Source: Wolinella sp963540505 (GTDB taxonomy: Bacteria; Campylobacterota; Campylobacteria; Campylobacterales; Helicobacteraceae). Taken from it: 64,000 bases of DNA. This document shows positions 1 through 8,461 of this stretch, one piece after another. The DNA lies in assembly GCA_963540505.1 (NCBI GenBank), contig CAUTMV010000007.1, forward strand, positions 57,296 to 121,295, in the 5' to 3' direction. Numbering within the stretch: position 1 is the first letter of the stretch; every line of letters starts with the position of its first letter. Under the pieces are notes generated by a model. The model was not told the DNA's origin. It saw nothing but the letters and a program-made list of their open reading frames with translations, and did no database searches. The position numbers and the translations under genes are program-made.

Positions 1-468
1 GGGAATCTATTCATGGCATACACGCATGTGGCGCATGATTGCATGGTAGGCGATCGATGTATTTTTGCAAACGGAGCGACACTGGGCGGGCATGTCCATA
101 TCGGAAATCACGTCAATATCGGCGGACTCACGCCCATACATCAGTTCGCTCATGTCGGGGATTATGCGATGATTGCGGGAGCGAGCGCACTCTCACAGGA
201 TATTCCTCCCTTTTGCATGGCAGAGGGGAATCGAGCGGTCATTCGCGGACTCAATCGCCACCGCCTCCGACAGGTATTCACGCGAGAAGAGATTGACCGG
301 CTTTATTCGCTATACAGACGGCTGTTTTCGGGTTCCGCTCCAATTAAAGAGATCGCCCAAGAAGAGCTGGATAAAAATGCCGGAGGTGACGCAAATGTCG
401 AATATATGTGTCGCTTTATTTTAGATTCCAAGCGGGGGATTCCTTTTTTGAGGGGTTCTAATGAGTAG
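1..468 (+). CDS. lpxA: UDP-N-acetylglucosamine acyltransferase, 3' part
   Basis: This is the C-terminal part of LpxA, the cytoplasmic trimeric enzyme that puts a 3-hydroxyacyl chain on UDP-GlcNAc as the first step of lipid A synthesis. The reading frame is open from base 1, so the 5' end lies outside the window. The visible part begins in the left-handed beta-helix and carries AYTHVAHDC, whose last His corresponds to the catalytic His of the family (E. coli H125). GGLTPIHQF follows and then the helical C-terminal domain. The stop overlaps the clpX start by 8 bases, so the two are translationally coupled, as in other Campylobacterota. Confidence 0.93.
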   Translation, partial: GNLFMAYTHVAHDCMVGDRCIFANGATLGGHVHIGNHVNIGGLTPIHQFAHVGDYAMIAGASALSQDIPPFCMAEGNRAVIRGLNRHRLRQVFTREEIDRLYSLYRRLFSGSAPIKEIAQEELDKNAGGDANVEYMCRFILDSKRGIPFLRGSNE

Positions 469-1711
469 TCATCAATGCAGCTTTTGTAACGCAAAAGAGA
501 GTCCCAAAAATCCCCTCATCGCAGGGAATGGCGTCTATATTTGTAAAAATTGTATCGTCGGTGCTTATAAAATCCTCTTTGAAGCGACGGAGAGGCAGGA
601 GCTTACGCTTGATGAGGAGGAATCGCGCTCCCTGCGGACGATTCCCTCACCAAAAGAGCTCAAGAGCGCGCTAGATGAGTATGTCATCGGGCAAGAGCGC
701 GCCAAAAAGGTCTTCTCGGTGGCGATTTACAATCATTACAAGAGGATTTTCAAAAATCCATCCGACACGGACGATACGGAAATTTCAAAATCTAATATCC
801 TTCTCATCGGTCCTACGGGGAGCGGAAAGACGCTCATGGCGCAAACTTTGGCTCGATTCCTCGATGTTCCTATCGCGATATGCGACGCGACGAGCCTCAC
901 AGAGGCGGGCTATGTGGGCGAAGATGTGGAAAATATCCTCACGCGCCTGCTCCAAGCCGCAGATGGGGACGTCAAAAGAGCTGAGCAGGGGATCGTTTTC
1001 ATCGATGAGATTGATAAAATCTCTCGCCTGTCGGAGAATCGATCCATTACGCGTGATGTCTCGGGCGAAGGGGTTCAGCAAGCACTCCTTAAAATCATCG
1101 AGGGAAGCCTTGTCAATATCCCGCCAAAAGGTGGGCGCAAACACCCAAATCAAGAGTTTATTCAGATGGATACCAGTCAAATTCTCTTTGTTTGCGGTGG
1201 AGCATTTGATGGCATGAATGAGCTCATTAAGCGGAGAATCGGCGGCAATAGTTTGGGATTCCACGGCAACAAACGGGGCAAAAGCGAGGAAAATGAGCTG
1301 CTTCACATGGTCGAGCCTGATGATTTGGTGAGCTATGGACTAATCCCGGAGCTCATCGGGCGGCTTCATGTCATTACGACGCTAGATGAGATTACCAAAG
1401 AGGCGATGATACAGATTCTCACTGCGCCTAAAAATGCACTGGTTAAGCAATATCAAAAGCTATTCGCGCTCGATGATTCCACGCTTAGCTTTGAGCAAGA
1501 CGCACTTAGTGCGATTGCCGAGCTTGCAATCAAGAGGAAAACGGGCGCAAGAGGCTTGCGTGCAATCTTGGAAGAGGTAACGCTTGATCTGATGTATGAT
1601 CTCCCCGAGCTCAGAGATTATGAGATTATCATCACCAAAGAATGCGTCCAAGATCCAAAAGCCAAGCCCCTATTAATCAAAAAGAAAAAAGGCAGCAAAA
1701 AGACTGCCTAA
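461..1711 (+). CDS. clpX: ATP-dependent protease ATPase subunit ClpX
   Basis: ClpX is the AAA+ unfoldase that recognises substrates and feeds them to ClpP in the cytoplasm. The 416 residues show a four-Cys zinc-binding domain (C6, C9, C28, C31), Walker A GPTGSGKT at 117-124, the pore loop GYVG at 150-153, Walker B IVFIDEID near 178-185 and the RKH loop. NSLGF sits where the ClpP-binding IGF loop is expected. Length and order are normal for the family. The ATG lies inside the end of lpxA, and mreB follows after 27 bases, so it sits in the middle of an lpxA-clpX-mreB-mreC run. Confidence 0.97.
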   Translation: MSSHQCSFCNAKESPKNPLIAGNGVYICKNCIVGAYKILFEATERQELTLDEEESRSLRTIPSPKELKSALDEYVIGQERAKKVFSVAIYNHYKRIFKNPSDTDDTEISKSNILLIGPTGSGKTLMAQTLARFLDVPIAICDATSLTEAGYVGEDVENILTRLLQAADGDVKRAEQGIVFIDEIDKISRLSENRSITRDVSGEGVQQALLKIIEGSLVNIPPKGGRKHPNQEFIQMDTSQILFVCGGAFDGMNELIKRRIGGNSLGFHGNKRGKSEENELLHMVEPDDLVSYGLIPELIGRLHVITTLDEITKEAMIQILTAPKNALVKQYQKLFALDDSTLSFEQDALSAIAELAIKRKTGARGLRAILEEVTLDLMYDLPELRDYEIIITKECVQDPKAKPLLIKKKKGSKKTA

Positions 1712-1738
1712 GCACTCCACTATAAAGGTTTAAACAAC

Positions 1739-2773
1739 ATGGTTCTCGACAAAGTTATCGGTCTCTTTTCTCATGACATATCCATCGACCTAGGCACGGC
1801 TAATACCATTGTGCTCGCAAAAGGGCAGGGGATTATCATCAATGAGCCCTCCGTAGTCGCCGTGCAGACGGACAAATATGGCAAAAGCAAGATTCTTGCC
1901 GTGGGCAAAGAAGCTAAAGAGATGGTGGGTAAAACACCGGGAAGTATTCAAGCAATACGCCCGATGAAAGATGGTGTCATCGCAGATTTTGACATGACGG
2001 AGCGTATGATTCGCCACTTCATCGAGAAAGCGCACAGGCGTAAATCCCTCATGCGTCCGCGTATTGTTGTTTGCGTCCCTTACGGTCTTACGGGTGTGGA
2101 GCGCAAGGCTGTGCGGGAATCGGCGATGAGTGCGGGTGCACGCGAAGTCTTTTTGATAGAAGAGCCCATGGCGGCAGCGATTGGCGCGGGATTGCCCGTG
2201 AATGAACCGCGGGGAAGTCTCGTAGTAGACATCGGTGGAGGCACGACAGAGATCGGAGTGGTTTCTTTGGGCGGGCTTGTGATTAGCAAATCCATACGCA
2301 CCGCCGGGGATAAACTCGATATGGCGGTAGTGGATTATGCGAAACGCAAATACAATCTGCTTATCGGTGATCGGACGGGTGAGAAGATCAAAATTGAGAT
2401 TGGCTCGGCTGTGAGTCTTGAGAAGCCCCTTTCCATGCAAGTTAAGGGGCGCGATCAGGTGAGCGGTCTGCTAAATACTGTCGAATTTACCAGCGAAGAT
2501 GTGCGAGAAGCGATGAAAGAGCCTCTTAAAGAAATCAGCGATAGTCTAAAAGACGTCCTGGAGATCATGCCTCCCGATCTTGCAGGCGATATTGTTGAGA
2601 ATGGGATCGTTCTAACCGGTGGCGGTGCGCTCATTAGAGGGCTGGATAAATATCTTACCAGCATCGTTAAGCTGCCCGTTTTTGTCGCTGAAGAACCCTT
2701 GCTTGCCGTTGCAAATGGCACAGGCAAGGCTCTTGAGCAAATCGACATACTCCAACAAGCCGCCTACGAATAA
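1739..2773 (+). CDS. mreB: Rod shape-determining protein MreB
   Basis: MreB is the bacterial actin homologue that polymerises under the inner membrane and guides side-wall peptidoglycan synthesis in rod or helical cells. The protein has 344 residues, the usual size. It shows the actin-fold phosphate-1 motif DLGTANT at 17-23, the phosphate-2 motif DIGGGTTE near the middle and the adenosine motif TGGGALIRG near the C-terminus. It lies between clpX and mreC, with 13 bases to mreC, which fits the standard mreBC pair. Confidence 0.97.
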   Translation: MVLDKVIGLFSHDISIDLGTANTIVLAKGQGIIINEPSVVAVQTDKYGKSKILAVGKEAKEMVGKTPGSIQAIRPMKDGVIADFDMTERMIRHFIEKAHRRKSLMRPRIVVCVPYGLTGVERKAVRESAMSAGAREVFLIEEPMAAAIGAGLPVNEPRGSLVVDIGGGTTEIGVVSLGGLVISKSIRTAGDKLDMAVVDYAKRKYNLLIGDRTGEKIKIEIGSAVSLEKPLSMQVKGRDQVSGLLNTVEFTSEDVREAMKEPLKEISDSLKDVLEIMPPDLAGDIVENGIVLTGGGALIRGLDKYLTSIVKLPVFVAEEPLLAVANGTGKALEQIDILQQAAYE

Positions 2774-2786
2774 GTAGCCTAGATTA

Positions 2787-3587
2787 ATGGTTCAAAAACC
2801 GCTACTTTGGCTCATCTTCCTCGCGCTGGTCTTTGTCTCTTCGCTTCGGCTTAGCGGCGAGATCCATCCGCACCTCCTCTATCTAAGCGATACGATTAAG
2901 GTAGGCTTCCTCAATACCCGCGAGGGAATTGCCCACTACATACATAGACACTTCAATCAAGCGGATGAGATCCAGCGTCTAACCGAAGAGCTGAAAGACA
3001 AAGAGAAGCTTCAAGGCACGATTATTGCGCTCGATTCCGAGCTCAAGCGTCTTTTGGATGTCTTTAATTCTCGCCTTGGAATTCCGCTGCCTGATGTTCG
3101 TCTTGTGCGCACGTTGTCCTACGCGGAAATCGGCGACTATCACAAAGTGTGGCTTGATCACAGCCTTGATGACTTTTTTAGTGATCAAATCTATGGGCTG
3201 GTCAAAGACGGCTTCGCTGCAGGAATCGTCATCAATCGTCAAGGTCGCGCGATGGGACTGCTCAATGGCGATGAACAGTGCAGCTACAGCGTATTTGTCG
3301 GCGAGGGCAAGGCTCCGGGAATCATCAGAGCCCTCGAGAATGGGAAAATCATCGCGGATTTTATCCCCTCATGGCTTGATGTGAAAGAGGGCGATGAGGT
3401 TGTCACAAGCGGGCTTGATGGGATTTTTTTTGAAAATCTCAAGGTCGGGCGGGTCAATTCCGTGCGTCAAAGTCAAGGCTATCTCATCGCCGAACTTACC
3501 CCTTACGTCGATGTGCTCCATCCTCGCTACTTTTGGCTTGTTGATACCCGCACATTCACTCCGCCCATGACACCTCGGAAAAATTAG
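2787..3587 (+). CDS. mreC: Rod shape-determining protein MreC
   Basis: MreC is the periplasmic scaffold of the elongasome and is anchored in the inner membrane. The 266-residue protein has one N-terminal membrane span (about residues 4-22), a charged coiled-coil stretch (about 60-95) and a C-terminal beta-rich domain containing GDEVVTSGLDGIFF, typical of MreC. It directly follows mreB in the same direction. mreD is not adjacent, which is common in Campylobacterota. No strong terminator is visible in the roughly 95 bases after it; only overlapping AGAGCTC repeats occur there. Confidence 0.92.
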   Translation: MVQKPLLWLIFLALVFVSSLRLSGEIHPHLLYLSDTIKVGFLNTREGIAHYIHRHFNQADEIQRLTEELKDKEKLQGTIIALDSELKRLLDVFNSRLGIPLPDVRLVRTLSYAEIGDYHKVWLDHSLDDFFSDQIYGLVKDGFAAGIVINRQGRAMGLLNGDEQCSYSVFVGEGKAPGIIRALENGKIIADFIPSWLDVKEGDEVVTSGLDGIFFENLKVGRVNSVRQSQGYLIAELTPYVDVLHPRYFWLVDTRTFTPPMTPRKN

Positions 3588-3648
3588 CGACATATTAAAG
3601 CTCTTTAAGTTTTACTTCATTTTTTAGAGCTCCAGAGCTCCTTTGAGT

Positions 3649-3654
3649 TATAAT
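3649..3654 (+). promoter_or_regulatory. -10 box of the HsdR-like gene
   Basis: A perfect TATAAT stands 29 bases before the start codon of the next gene, followed by the ribosome binding site AAGGAG (3673-3678). No clear -35 is present, as is usual for housekeeping promoters in Campylobacterota. The gene therefore has its own promoter and is not simply read through from mreC. Confidence 0.6.
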
Positions 3655-3683
3655 CTCTCAATCTAAGCTAATAAGGAGAATTT

Positions 3684-4757
3684 ATGGATCTATACGAAGA
3701 TTTACAACGTCTAAGCAGCAGAATAGTAGGTATCAAGGATTCCGTGCAAACCGAAGAAGCCACAAAGCACTCGTTTGTTATGCCGTTTTTTCAACTTTTA
3801 GGCTATGACATATTCGACCCGACCGTTGTCGTGCCCGAATTTACCGCCGATGTGGGAATTAAAAAAGGAGAGAAAGTCGATTATGCCATCATGCACGAGG
3901 GCAAGCCGCTCATCATTGTAGAGGTCAAAAAGCATACTGAAGTGCTGGATAAGCATTCAAGCCAGCTATATCGATATTTCAGTGCTACGGACGCTAAATT
4001 CGCGCTCCTGACCAATGGCGTGGAGTATCGCTTTTATTCTGACATAAACAAAGAAAATAAACTCGATGATAGTCCATTCCTTGTTGTGAATCTTGATGAG
4101 CTCAATAAGCGTGACGCAAAGGCACTTGAACGCTTCACAAAAAGCGATCTAAACATTAGCGCGATACTTGAAATGGCAAATAAGCAACGCTACATTCTAG
4201 AGATTAAAAAGATATTTGAAGAAGAGACTGCTAAGCCTAGTGATGATTTGGCTGGAATCTTTGCTCGCAGAATATTACCGCAGGGAGCTCGCATAACAGG
4301 AAATGTGTTGGAACAGTTTAAGACCTATACAAAATCCGCTCTAAACGAGATAGTAGTCGATCTGGCATCAAAAAAGATAAATTCTTTGCGAGCAGGACTA
4401 ACAGCAAATATAACGAATGAGAGTGAAGATAGCAGCGAGAATGAAAACAAAATTGTAACTACAGAGGAAGAGTTACAGGGCTTTTTCATTGTAAAATCAA
4501 TACTCGGCGAGTATGTAGAGCTTGATAAAATTTATGCGAGAGACACAAAGAGCTATTTTGGCATACTGTTTGATGACAATAACCGTAAGTGGATAGCCAG
4601 ACTGCACTTTAACGCGGCAAATAAGCACATCGGCATTCACGAAGTAGAGAAACAAGAGATAAAATATCCACTTGAAAAGCTTGAAGATATTTATAAGCTT
4701 AGGGACAGACTCATCGCCACAGCCAAAAGAGTCCAAGGTGCAGAAAGCGCGAAATAA
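3684..4757 (+). CDS. Orphan protein with type I restriction HsdR N-terminal nuclease domain
   Basis: The N-terminal half (about 1-140) matches the HSDR_N family, a PD-(D/E)xK nuclease fold. The candidate catalytic residues are visible: E25, D66 in KVDYAI, E80 and K82 in VEVKK, and Q94. The C-terminal half (about 150-357) shows no helicase motif and I do not recognise it; it has charged, helical and some beta-rich stretches. At 357 residues it is far shorter than a full HsdR (around 1000). No hsdM or hsdS lies nearby. The gene stands alone between mreC and a convergent sugar dehydrogenase, with its own promoter. It has more AT-rich codons than its neighbours and no GGGAATC heptamer. It may be a stand-alone nuclease or a defence remnant; the actual function is unknown. 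Confidence 0.75.
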   Translation: MDLYEDLQRLSSRIVGIKDSVQTEEATKHSFVMPFFQLLGYDIFDPTVVVPEFTADVGIKKGEKVDYAIMHEGKPLIIVEVKKHTEVLDKHSSQLYRYFSATDAKFALLTNGVEYRFYSDINKENKLDDSPFLVVNLDELNKRDAKALERFTKSDLNISAILEMANKQRYILEIKKIFEEETAKPSDDLAGIFARRILPQGARITGNVLEQFKTYTKSALNEIVVDLASKKINSLRAGLTANITNESEDSSENENKIVTTEEELQGFFIVKSILGEYVELDKIYARDTKSYFGILFDDNNRKWIARLHFNAANKHIGIHEVEKQEIKYPLEKLEDIYKLRDRLIATAKRVQGAESAK

Positions 4758-4801
4758 AAGATACTTTCATGCTCGCTAAATGAAGAGCGATGTAAGCTAA
4801 A

Positions 4802-6073
4802 TCAAAGTCGCGCGTCGACCTCTTCTTTGGGCAAGATTCCCTTAATATCATAGACCACGCCATTAGACGCTTTAAGCGCGCCCACGCTCATGGACTTAAA
4901 CTCCCCGTGCGCCACCGCAAGGAGTATCGCTCCATACCCTCCCTCGCGCTTCATCTCATCGCCGCGCTTGAGTGCGATTCCATAGACGCGCTCCACCTCG
5001 CTCGATTCCGCCCAAGGGTCATACACATCTACTTCACAGCCAAATTCGCGCAATTCAGAGATAATATCAATCACGCGGGAGTTGCGAATATCAGGACAGT
5101 TCTCCTTAAAGGTAATTCCCAAAATCAGCACGCGCGCATGCTCGATTCTCTGCCCCTTTTTTATCATCAGCTTCACAAGCTTATTTGCGACGAAGATTCC
5201 CATGTTGTCATTAATTCGCCGCCCGGCAAGAATCACTTGCGAATGATAACCAAGCGACTGCGCCTTGTGCGTGAGGTAATAGGGGTCGACGCTGATGCAG
5301 TGCCCTCCCACTAGCCCCGGAGTAAAAGGGAGAAAATTCCATTTCGTCGCGCTCGCTTTAAGCACCTCAAGCGTGTCGATTCCCATACGTTCAAAAATCA
5401 TCGCCAGCTCATTGACAAAAGCGATATTGATGTCGCGCTGGGCATTCTCAATCACTTTGGCGGCTTCAGCGACCTTGATACTGCTCGCCCTATGCGTGCC
5501 CGCCGCGATGATCGTGCGATAGAGCGCATCGACCTCCATAGCCGTCTCGAGCGTGCTTCCGCTTGTTACTTTTTTGATATTAGGAAGGCGACGCTCCTTG
5601 TCCCCGGGATTAATGCGCTCGGGCGAATATCCGCAGAAAAAATCAATATTGTATTTAAGGGCACTCTCGCGCTCCAAAATGGGCACGCAATCTTCCTCCG
5701 TGCAGCCGGGATAGACCGTGCTCTCATAGATGACAATATCCCCTTTTTTGAGCACTTTCCCCACGCTCTCGCTCGCTTTTAGGAGCGGTGTCAAATCGGG
5801 ATTATTGTAAGAATCAATCGGAGTAGGGACGGTAATGATATAAATTTGCGCCTCTTTGATTGCATTAAGCTCGCTAGTTAGTCTCAGATTCCCGCTATTG
5901 TGCGCTGAGTCCAGCTCCTCTTTACTCACCTCAAGCGTATGGTCATAGGCATTTTGCAGCTCCGCAATCCGCGAGACATTGATGTCAAATCCCCACACCT
6001 TAAAGTGCTTTGCAAACTCCACCGCCAGCGGCAACCCAACATATCCAAGCCCGATAATTGCAATGCTTTTCAC
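4802..6073 (-). CDS. UDP-N-acetyl-hexosamine 6-dehydrogenase (WbpA/TviB type)
   Basis: This nucleotide-sugar dehydrogenase oxidises C6 of a UDP-HexNAc to the uronic acid, using NAD in two steps, for surface polysaccharide or glycan synthesis. The 423 residues show an N-terminal Rossmann motif GLGYVGLP (8-15), the linker signature GYSPERINPGD (148-158) and the catalytic Cys259 in GGHCISVDPYYL. The C-terminal UDP-binding motif is TFKENCPDIRNSRV. The sequence is closer to TviB/WbpO/WbpA than to UDP-glucose dehydrogenases. The start is GTG at 6073; only a weak AAGG-like site precedes it. A WbpB/WbpE-like pair at 38-40 kb may act in the same pathway, which is inference. Confidence 0.85.
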   Translation of the reverse strand: MKSIAIIGLGYVGLPLAVEFAKHFKVWGFDINVSRIAELQNAYDHTLEVSKEELDSAHNSGNLRLTSELNAIKEAQIYIITVPTPIDSYNNPDLTPLLKASESVGKVLKKGDIVIYESTVYPGCTEEDCVPILERESALKYNIDFFCGYSPERINPGDKERRLPNIKKVTSGSTLETAMEVDALYRTIIAAGTHRASSIKVAEAAKVIENAQRDINIAFVNELAMIFERMGIDTLEVLKASATKWNFLPFTPGLVGGHCISVDPYYLTHKAQSLGYHSQVILAGRRINDNMGIFVANKLVKLMIKKGQRIEHARVLILGITFKENCPDIRNSRVIDIISELREFGCEVDVYDPWAESSEVERVYGIALKRGDEMKREGGYGAILLAVAHGEFKSMSVGALKASNGVVYDIKGILPKEEVDARL

Positions 6074-6263
6074 TCTCTTGCCTTTTAAAAAGTTTCACGT
6101 GAATCAAAACCCGCGCGCCACGAAAGAATCCTTGCGAAGAATCGTCCCTAAAAACCCTAATAGTCCTTTAAAAGCTTTAACAATGCACGATTCCGTCTCG
6201 CTTTTCTTACACACGCAATATCGGCAAATTTAAACGCTCGCCAAAGCAAGCGTGGGAATCGCC

Positions 6264-8051
6264 CTACTCAACCGTTACACTTTTGGCGAGATTCCTCGGC
6301 ATATCGACATCATTCCCTAAGCGAATTGCAATCTCTAGGGCAAGCAGCTGCAAAACGACCATCATTTCAAAAAACTCCTCCATGTAGCTCTCGCATTTAG
6401 GGACTAGGAGCAGGTCATCAGCCCCATCAAAAGGAATCGGCGTAATCGCACAAATCGTCGCATCTCTTGCAGCAAGCTCCTCGACATTGCTCTTAATCTT
6501 CTCATGAAGAAGATTCAAAGGCATGAGCGCCACAGTAAAAAGCTCACTATCTGCAAGTGCGATTGGTCCATGCTTCATCTCGCCACTCGGATAGCCCTCA
6601 GCGTGCAAATAGCTAATCTCTTTAAGCTTCAATGCCCCCTCCAGTGCGAGCGGATAGAAAATATCACGCCCGATAAAGAAGAATCCATGCCCGTGGAGGT
6701 AGCGTTTAGAGAGCTTTTTGATACGCTCATGCACCTTTTCATCGACCTTAGTGCATTTAGCCGCTTGTATCATGGAGCGCACCTGCGCTTCACAAGAATC
6801 CTTGCCGATACTTTTACGAATCTGCGCTAAATAAAGGGCGAACATCCACAACACCATCACTTGTGTCGCAAAGGCTTTGGTGCTCGCAACCCCCTTTTCG
6901 ATTCCTGCGCGGGTAAGGATCGTGCGATCCGCTTCACGGACAATCGAGCTATTATCAACATTACAGATCGCAAGGGTTTTTAATCCTGCGCGTTTTGCCT
7001 GCTTCAGAGCCTCAAGCGTATCCGCCGTCTCGCCGCTTTGACTGATCACGATAAAGAGCTCGCCCTCTTTAAAAATCGGCTCGCGATAGCGCAATTCGCT
7101 GGCAATCGCCACGTTGGTCTTGATCTTTGCATACCGCTCCAAAAGGTAGCTCCCCGCAAGAGCAGCGTGATAGCTCGTCCCACACGCACAAATCGTAAGC
7201 TCATTCGCCCCTTGTAAAAACTGCTCCTCCACCTCTTCAAAGCGGATTTTCAGGGAATCGACCCGCCCCATCATCGTCTCGACGAGCACACGATGCTGCT
7301 CGTAAATCTCCTTTTCCATAAAGTAGCGATGCCCCTCTTTTTGTGCATAAACCCGATTGACACTCAGCGCTTTGGTAGATTTCAAAGAGGAAAAAGCCTC
7401 AAGATCCATATAGCCCACCGCGCCATCTTCAAGGTAGGAGACAGTATCCGCATAGCCGATGAGTGGCGCATCAGAGGAGGCGAAATAGACCCCATCGCCA
7501 CCCCGCCCGATGATGAGCGGCGAGCCATTTTTCGCATAATAGATACGATCGGGGCTTTTTTTAGTGATCAGCAAAATGGCATACGCGCCCTTGAGAGAAT
7601 CGATCGTCGCCTTAAAAGCCTCAAAAGGATCGGGAAATCTCTGAAGTTTGTTCTCAAAAAGGCGGACGATCACCTCCGTATCCGTCTGCGAGATGAACTG
7701 ATTCCCACATTTGAGCAGCTCTTCTTTAAGCTCTTGATAATTCTCGATAATGCCGTTATGAACGACATTAGAAAATTCCGCGACTTGTGGATGGGCGTTA
7801 ATCTCCGTAGGTTTCCCATGCGTCGCCCAGCGCGTATGCCCAATCGCTACGCCAAACCCGAGCGAAGTAAAATTTTTGCACTTATTTTCGAGATTTTCCA
7901 AGCGTCCGACGGCTTTAAACACGGATAATTCGCCCTCATGAAGTATGGAGATTCCCGCTGAGTCATAACCTCGATATTCAAGCTCTCGCAACCCCTCAAT
8001 GAGAATCGACTTTTTCTCGTTATTCCCGATGTATCCGACGATTCCACACAT
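6264..8051 (-). CDS. glmS: Glutamine-fructose-6-phosphate aminotransferase (isomerising)
   Basis: GlmS makes glucosamine-6-phosphate from fructose-6-phosphate and glutamine, the entry step to UDP-GlcNAc for peptidoglycan and LPS. The 595-residue protein starts MCGIVGYIG, with Cys2 as the N-terminal nucleophile of the glutaminase domain (1-240). Two SIS domains follow, with CGTSYHAALAG and SQSGETADT in the first. The C-terminus ends AKSVTVE, the conserved GlmS tail. A 190-base gap separates it from the next gene downstream on the same strand. The upstream leader shows no glmS ribozyme signature. Confidence 0.97.
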   Translation of the reverse strand: MCGIVGYIGNNEKKSILIEGLRELEYRGYDSAGISILHEGELSVFKAVGRLENLENKCKNFTSLGFGVAIGHTRWATHGKPTEINAHPQVAEFSNVVHNGIIENYQELKEELLKCGNQFISQTDTEVIVRLFENKLQRFPDPFEAFKATIDSLKGAYAILLITKKSPDRIYYAKNGSPLIIGRGGDGVYFASSDAPLIGYADTVSYLEDGAVGYMDLEAFSSLKSTKALSVNRVYAQKEGHRYFMEKEIYEQHRVLVETMMGRVDSLKIRFEEVEEQFLQGANELTICACGTSYHAALAGSYLLERYAKIKTNVAIASELRYREPIFKEGELFIVISQSGETADTLEALKQAKRAGLKTLAICNVDNSSIVREADRTILTRAGIEKGVASTKAFATQVMVLWMFALYLAQIRKSIGKDSCEAQVRSMIQAAKCTKVDEKVHERIKKLSKRYLHGHGFFFIGRDIFYPLALEGALKLKEISYLHAEGYPSGEMKHGPIALADSELFTVALMPLNLLHEKIKSNVEELAARDATICAITPIPFDGADDLLLVPKCESYMEEFFEMMVVLQLLALEIAIRLGNDVDMPRNLAKSVTVE

Positions 8052-8079
8052 AAATAACCTTTAAATTTTGAAGTCGGAC

Positions 8080-8085
8080 ATTATC
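8080..8085 (-). promoter_or_regulatory. -10 box of glmS
   Basis: Reading the minus strand, GATAAT lies 28 bases before the glmS ATG in an AT-rich context. It is the best -10 candidate there and gives a short leader of about 20 bases. Confidence 0.4.
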
Positions 8086-8204
8086 CCCAAAACTTTTATG
8101 TTTTTTCATTAATCTATGGGCGCAAATTTCTCTCACAGACGATAGGAATCGAGCTTTTAGCTACTATTTATTTAAATTTTGCATAATATCGCCTTCTACT
8201 TAGT

Positions 8205-8220
8205 GATAATGATTTTTATC
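8205..8220 (+). promoter_or_regulatory. Fur-box-like element with -10 box
   Basis: GATAATGATTTTTATC begins with a perfect Fur half-site GATAATGAT and continues with a degraded second half. Its GATAAT could also serve as the -10 of the short ORF at 8240 and of pldA, which would place a repressor directly on the promoter. This rests on sequence resemblance only. Confidence 0.35.
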
Positions 8221-8239
8221 TTTTAGAAAGGAGTATGAA

Positions 8240-8374
8240 ATGACACCACCCAAGGATTTTCAATTCGATTCCCAAAAGATCATCTTAGGAGCGATGAAAG
8301 GCTCAAAAGCGGTAAAAAACTACTTCAAAGATAAAGAGAAGACTACCAAGACGCGATCTCACTCGAAAAAATAG
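8240..8374 (+). CDS. Short ORF, 44 residues, possibly the front of a frameshifted gene
   Basis: An ATG with a strong ribosome binding site (AAAGGAG, 8227-8233) opens a 44-residue basic peptide starting MTPPKDFQFDSQ and ending HSKK. I do not recognise it. From about 8341 a different frame reads DYQDAISLEKIAACGNQSC and then FERGVLAD, which resembles a Sel1-like repeat (DYQ..AI...EKA C..G...SCF.LG). That frame runs on into the start of pldA. The region could be a real small gene, or a remnant broken by a frameshift near 8335. The strong ribosome site argues that translation did or does begin here. Confidence 0.4.
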   Translation: MTPPKDFQFDSQKIILGAMKGSKAVKNYFKDKEKTTKTRSHSKK

Positions 8375-8461
8375 CCGCATGCGGGAATCAGAGCTGCTTT
8401 GAGCGTGGAGTTTTAGCCGATATTGCTACAATAACGCTCAAGAAATTTGCTAAGGATTCCC

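Noticed and set aside
1790..2440. 216-codon frame antisense to mreB
   Set aside because: It is a shadow frame of a highly conserved gene; its residue composition is unlike a folded protein and there is no start signal.
3627..3640. AGAGCTC repeats after mreC as a terminator
   Set aside because: The two units are self-palindromes 2 bases apart with no stable stem and no T-run; the region instead leads into a promoter.
6074..8051. glmS ribozyme or other riboswitch at glmS
   Set aside because: The leader before glmS is only about 20 bases from the likely start and shows no matching structure.
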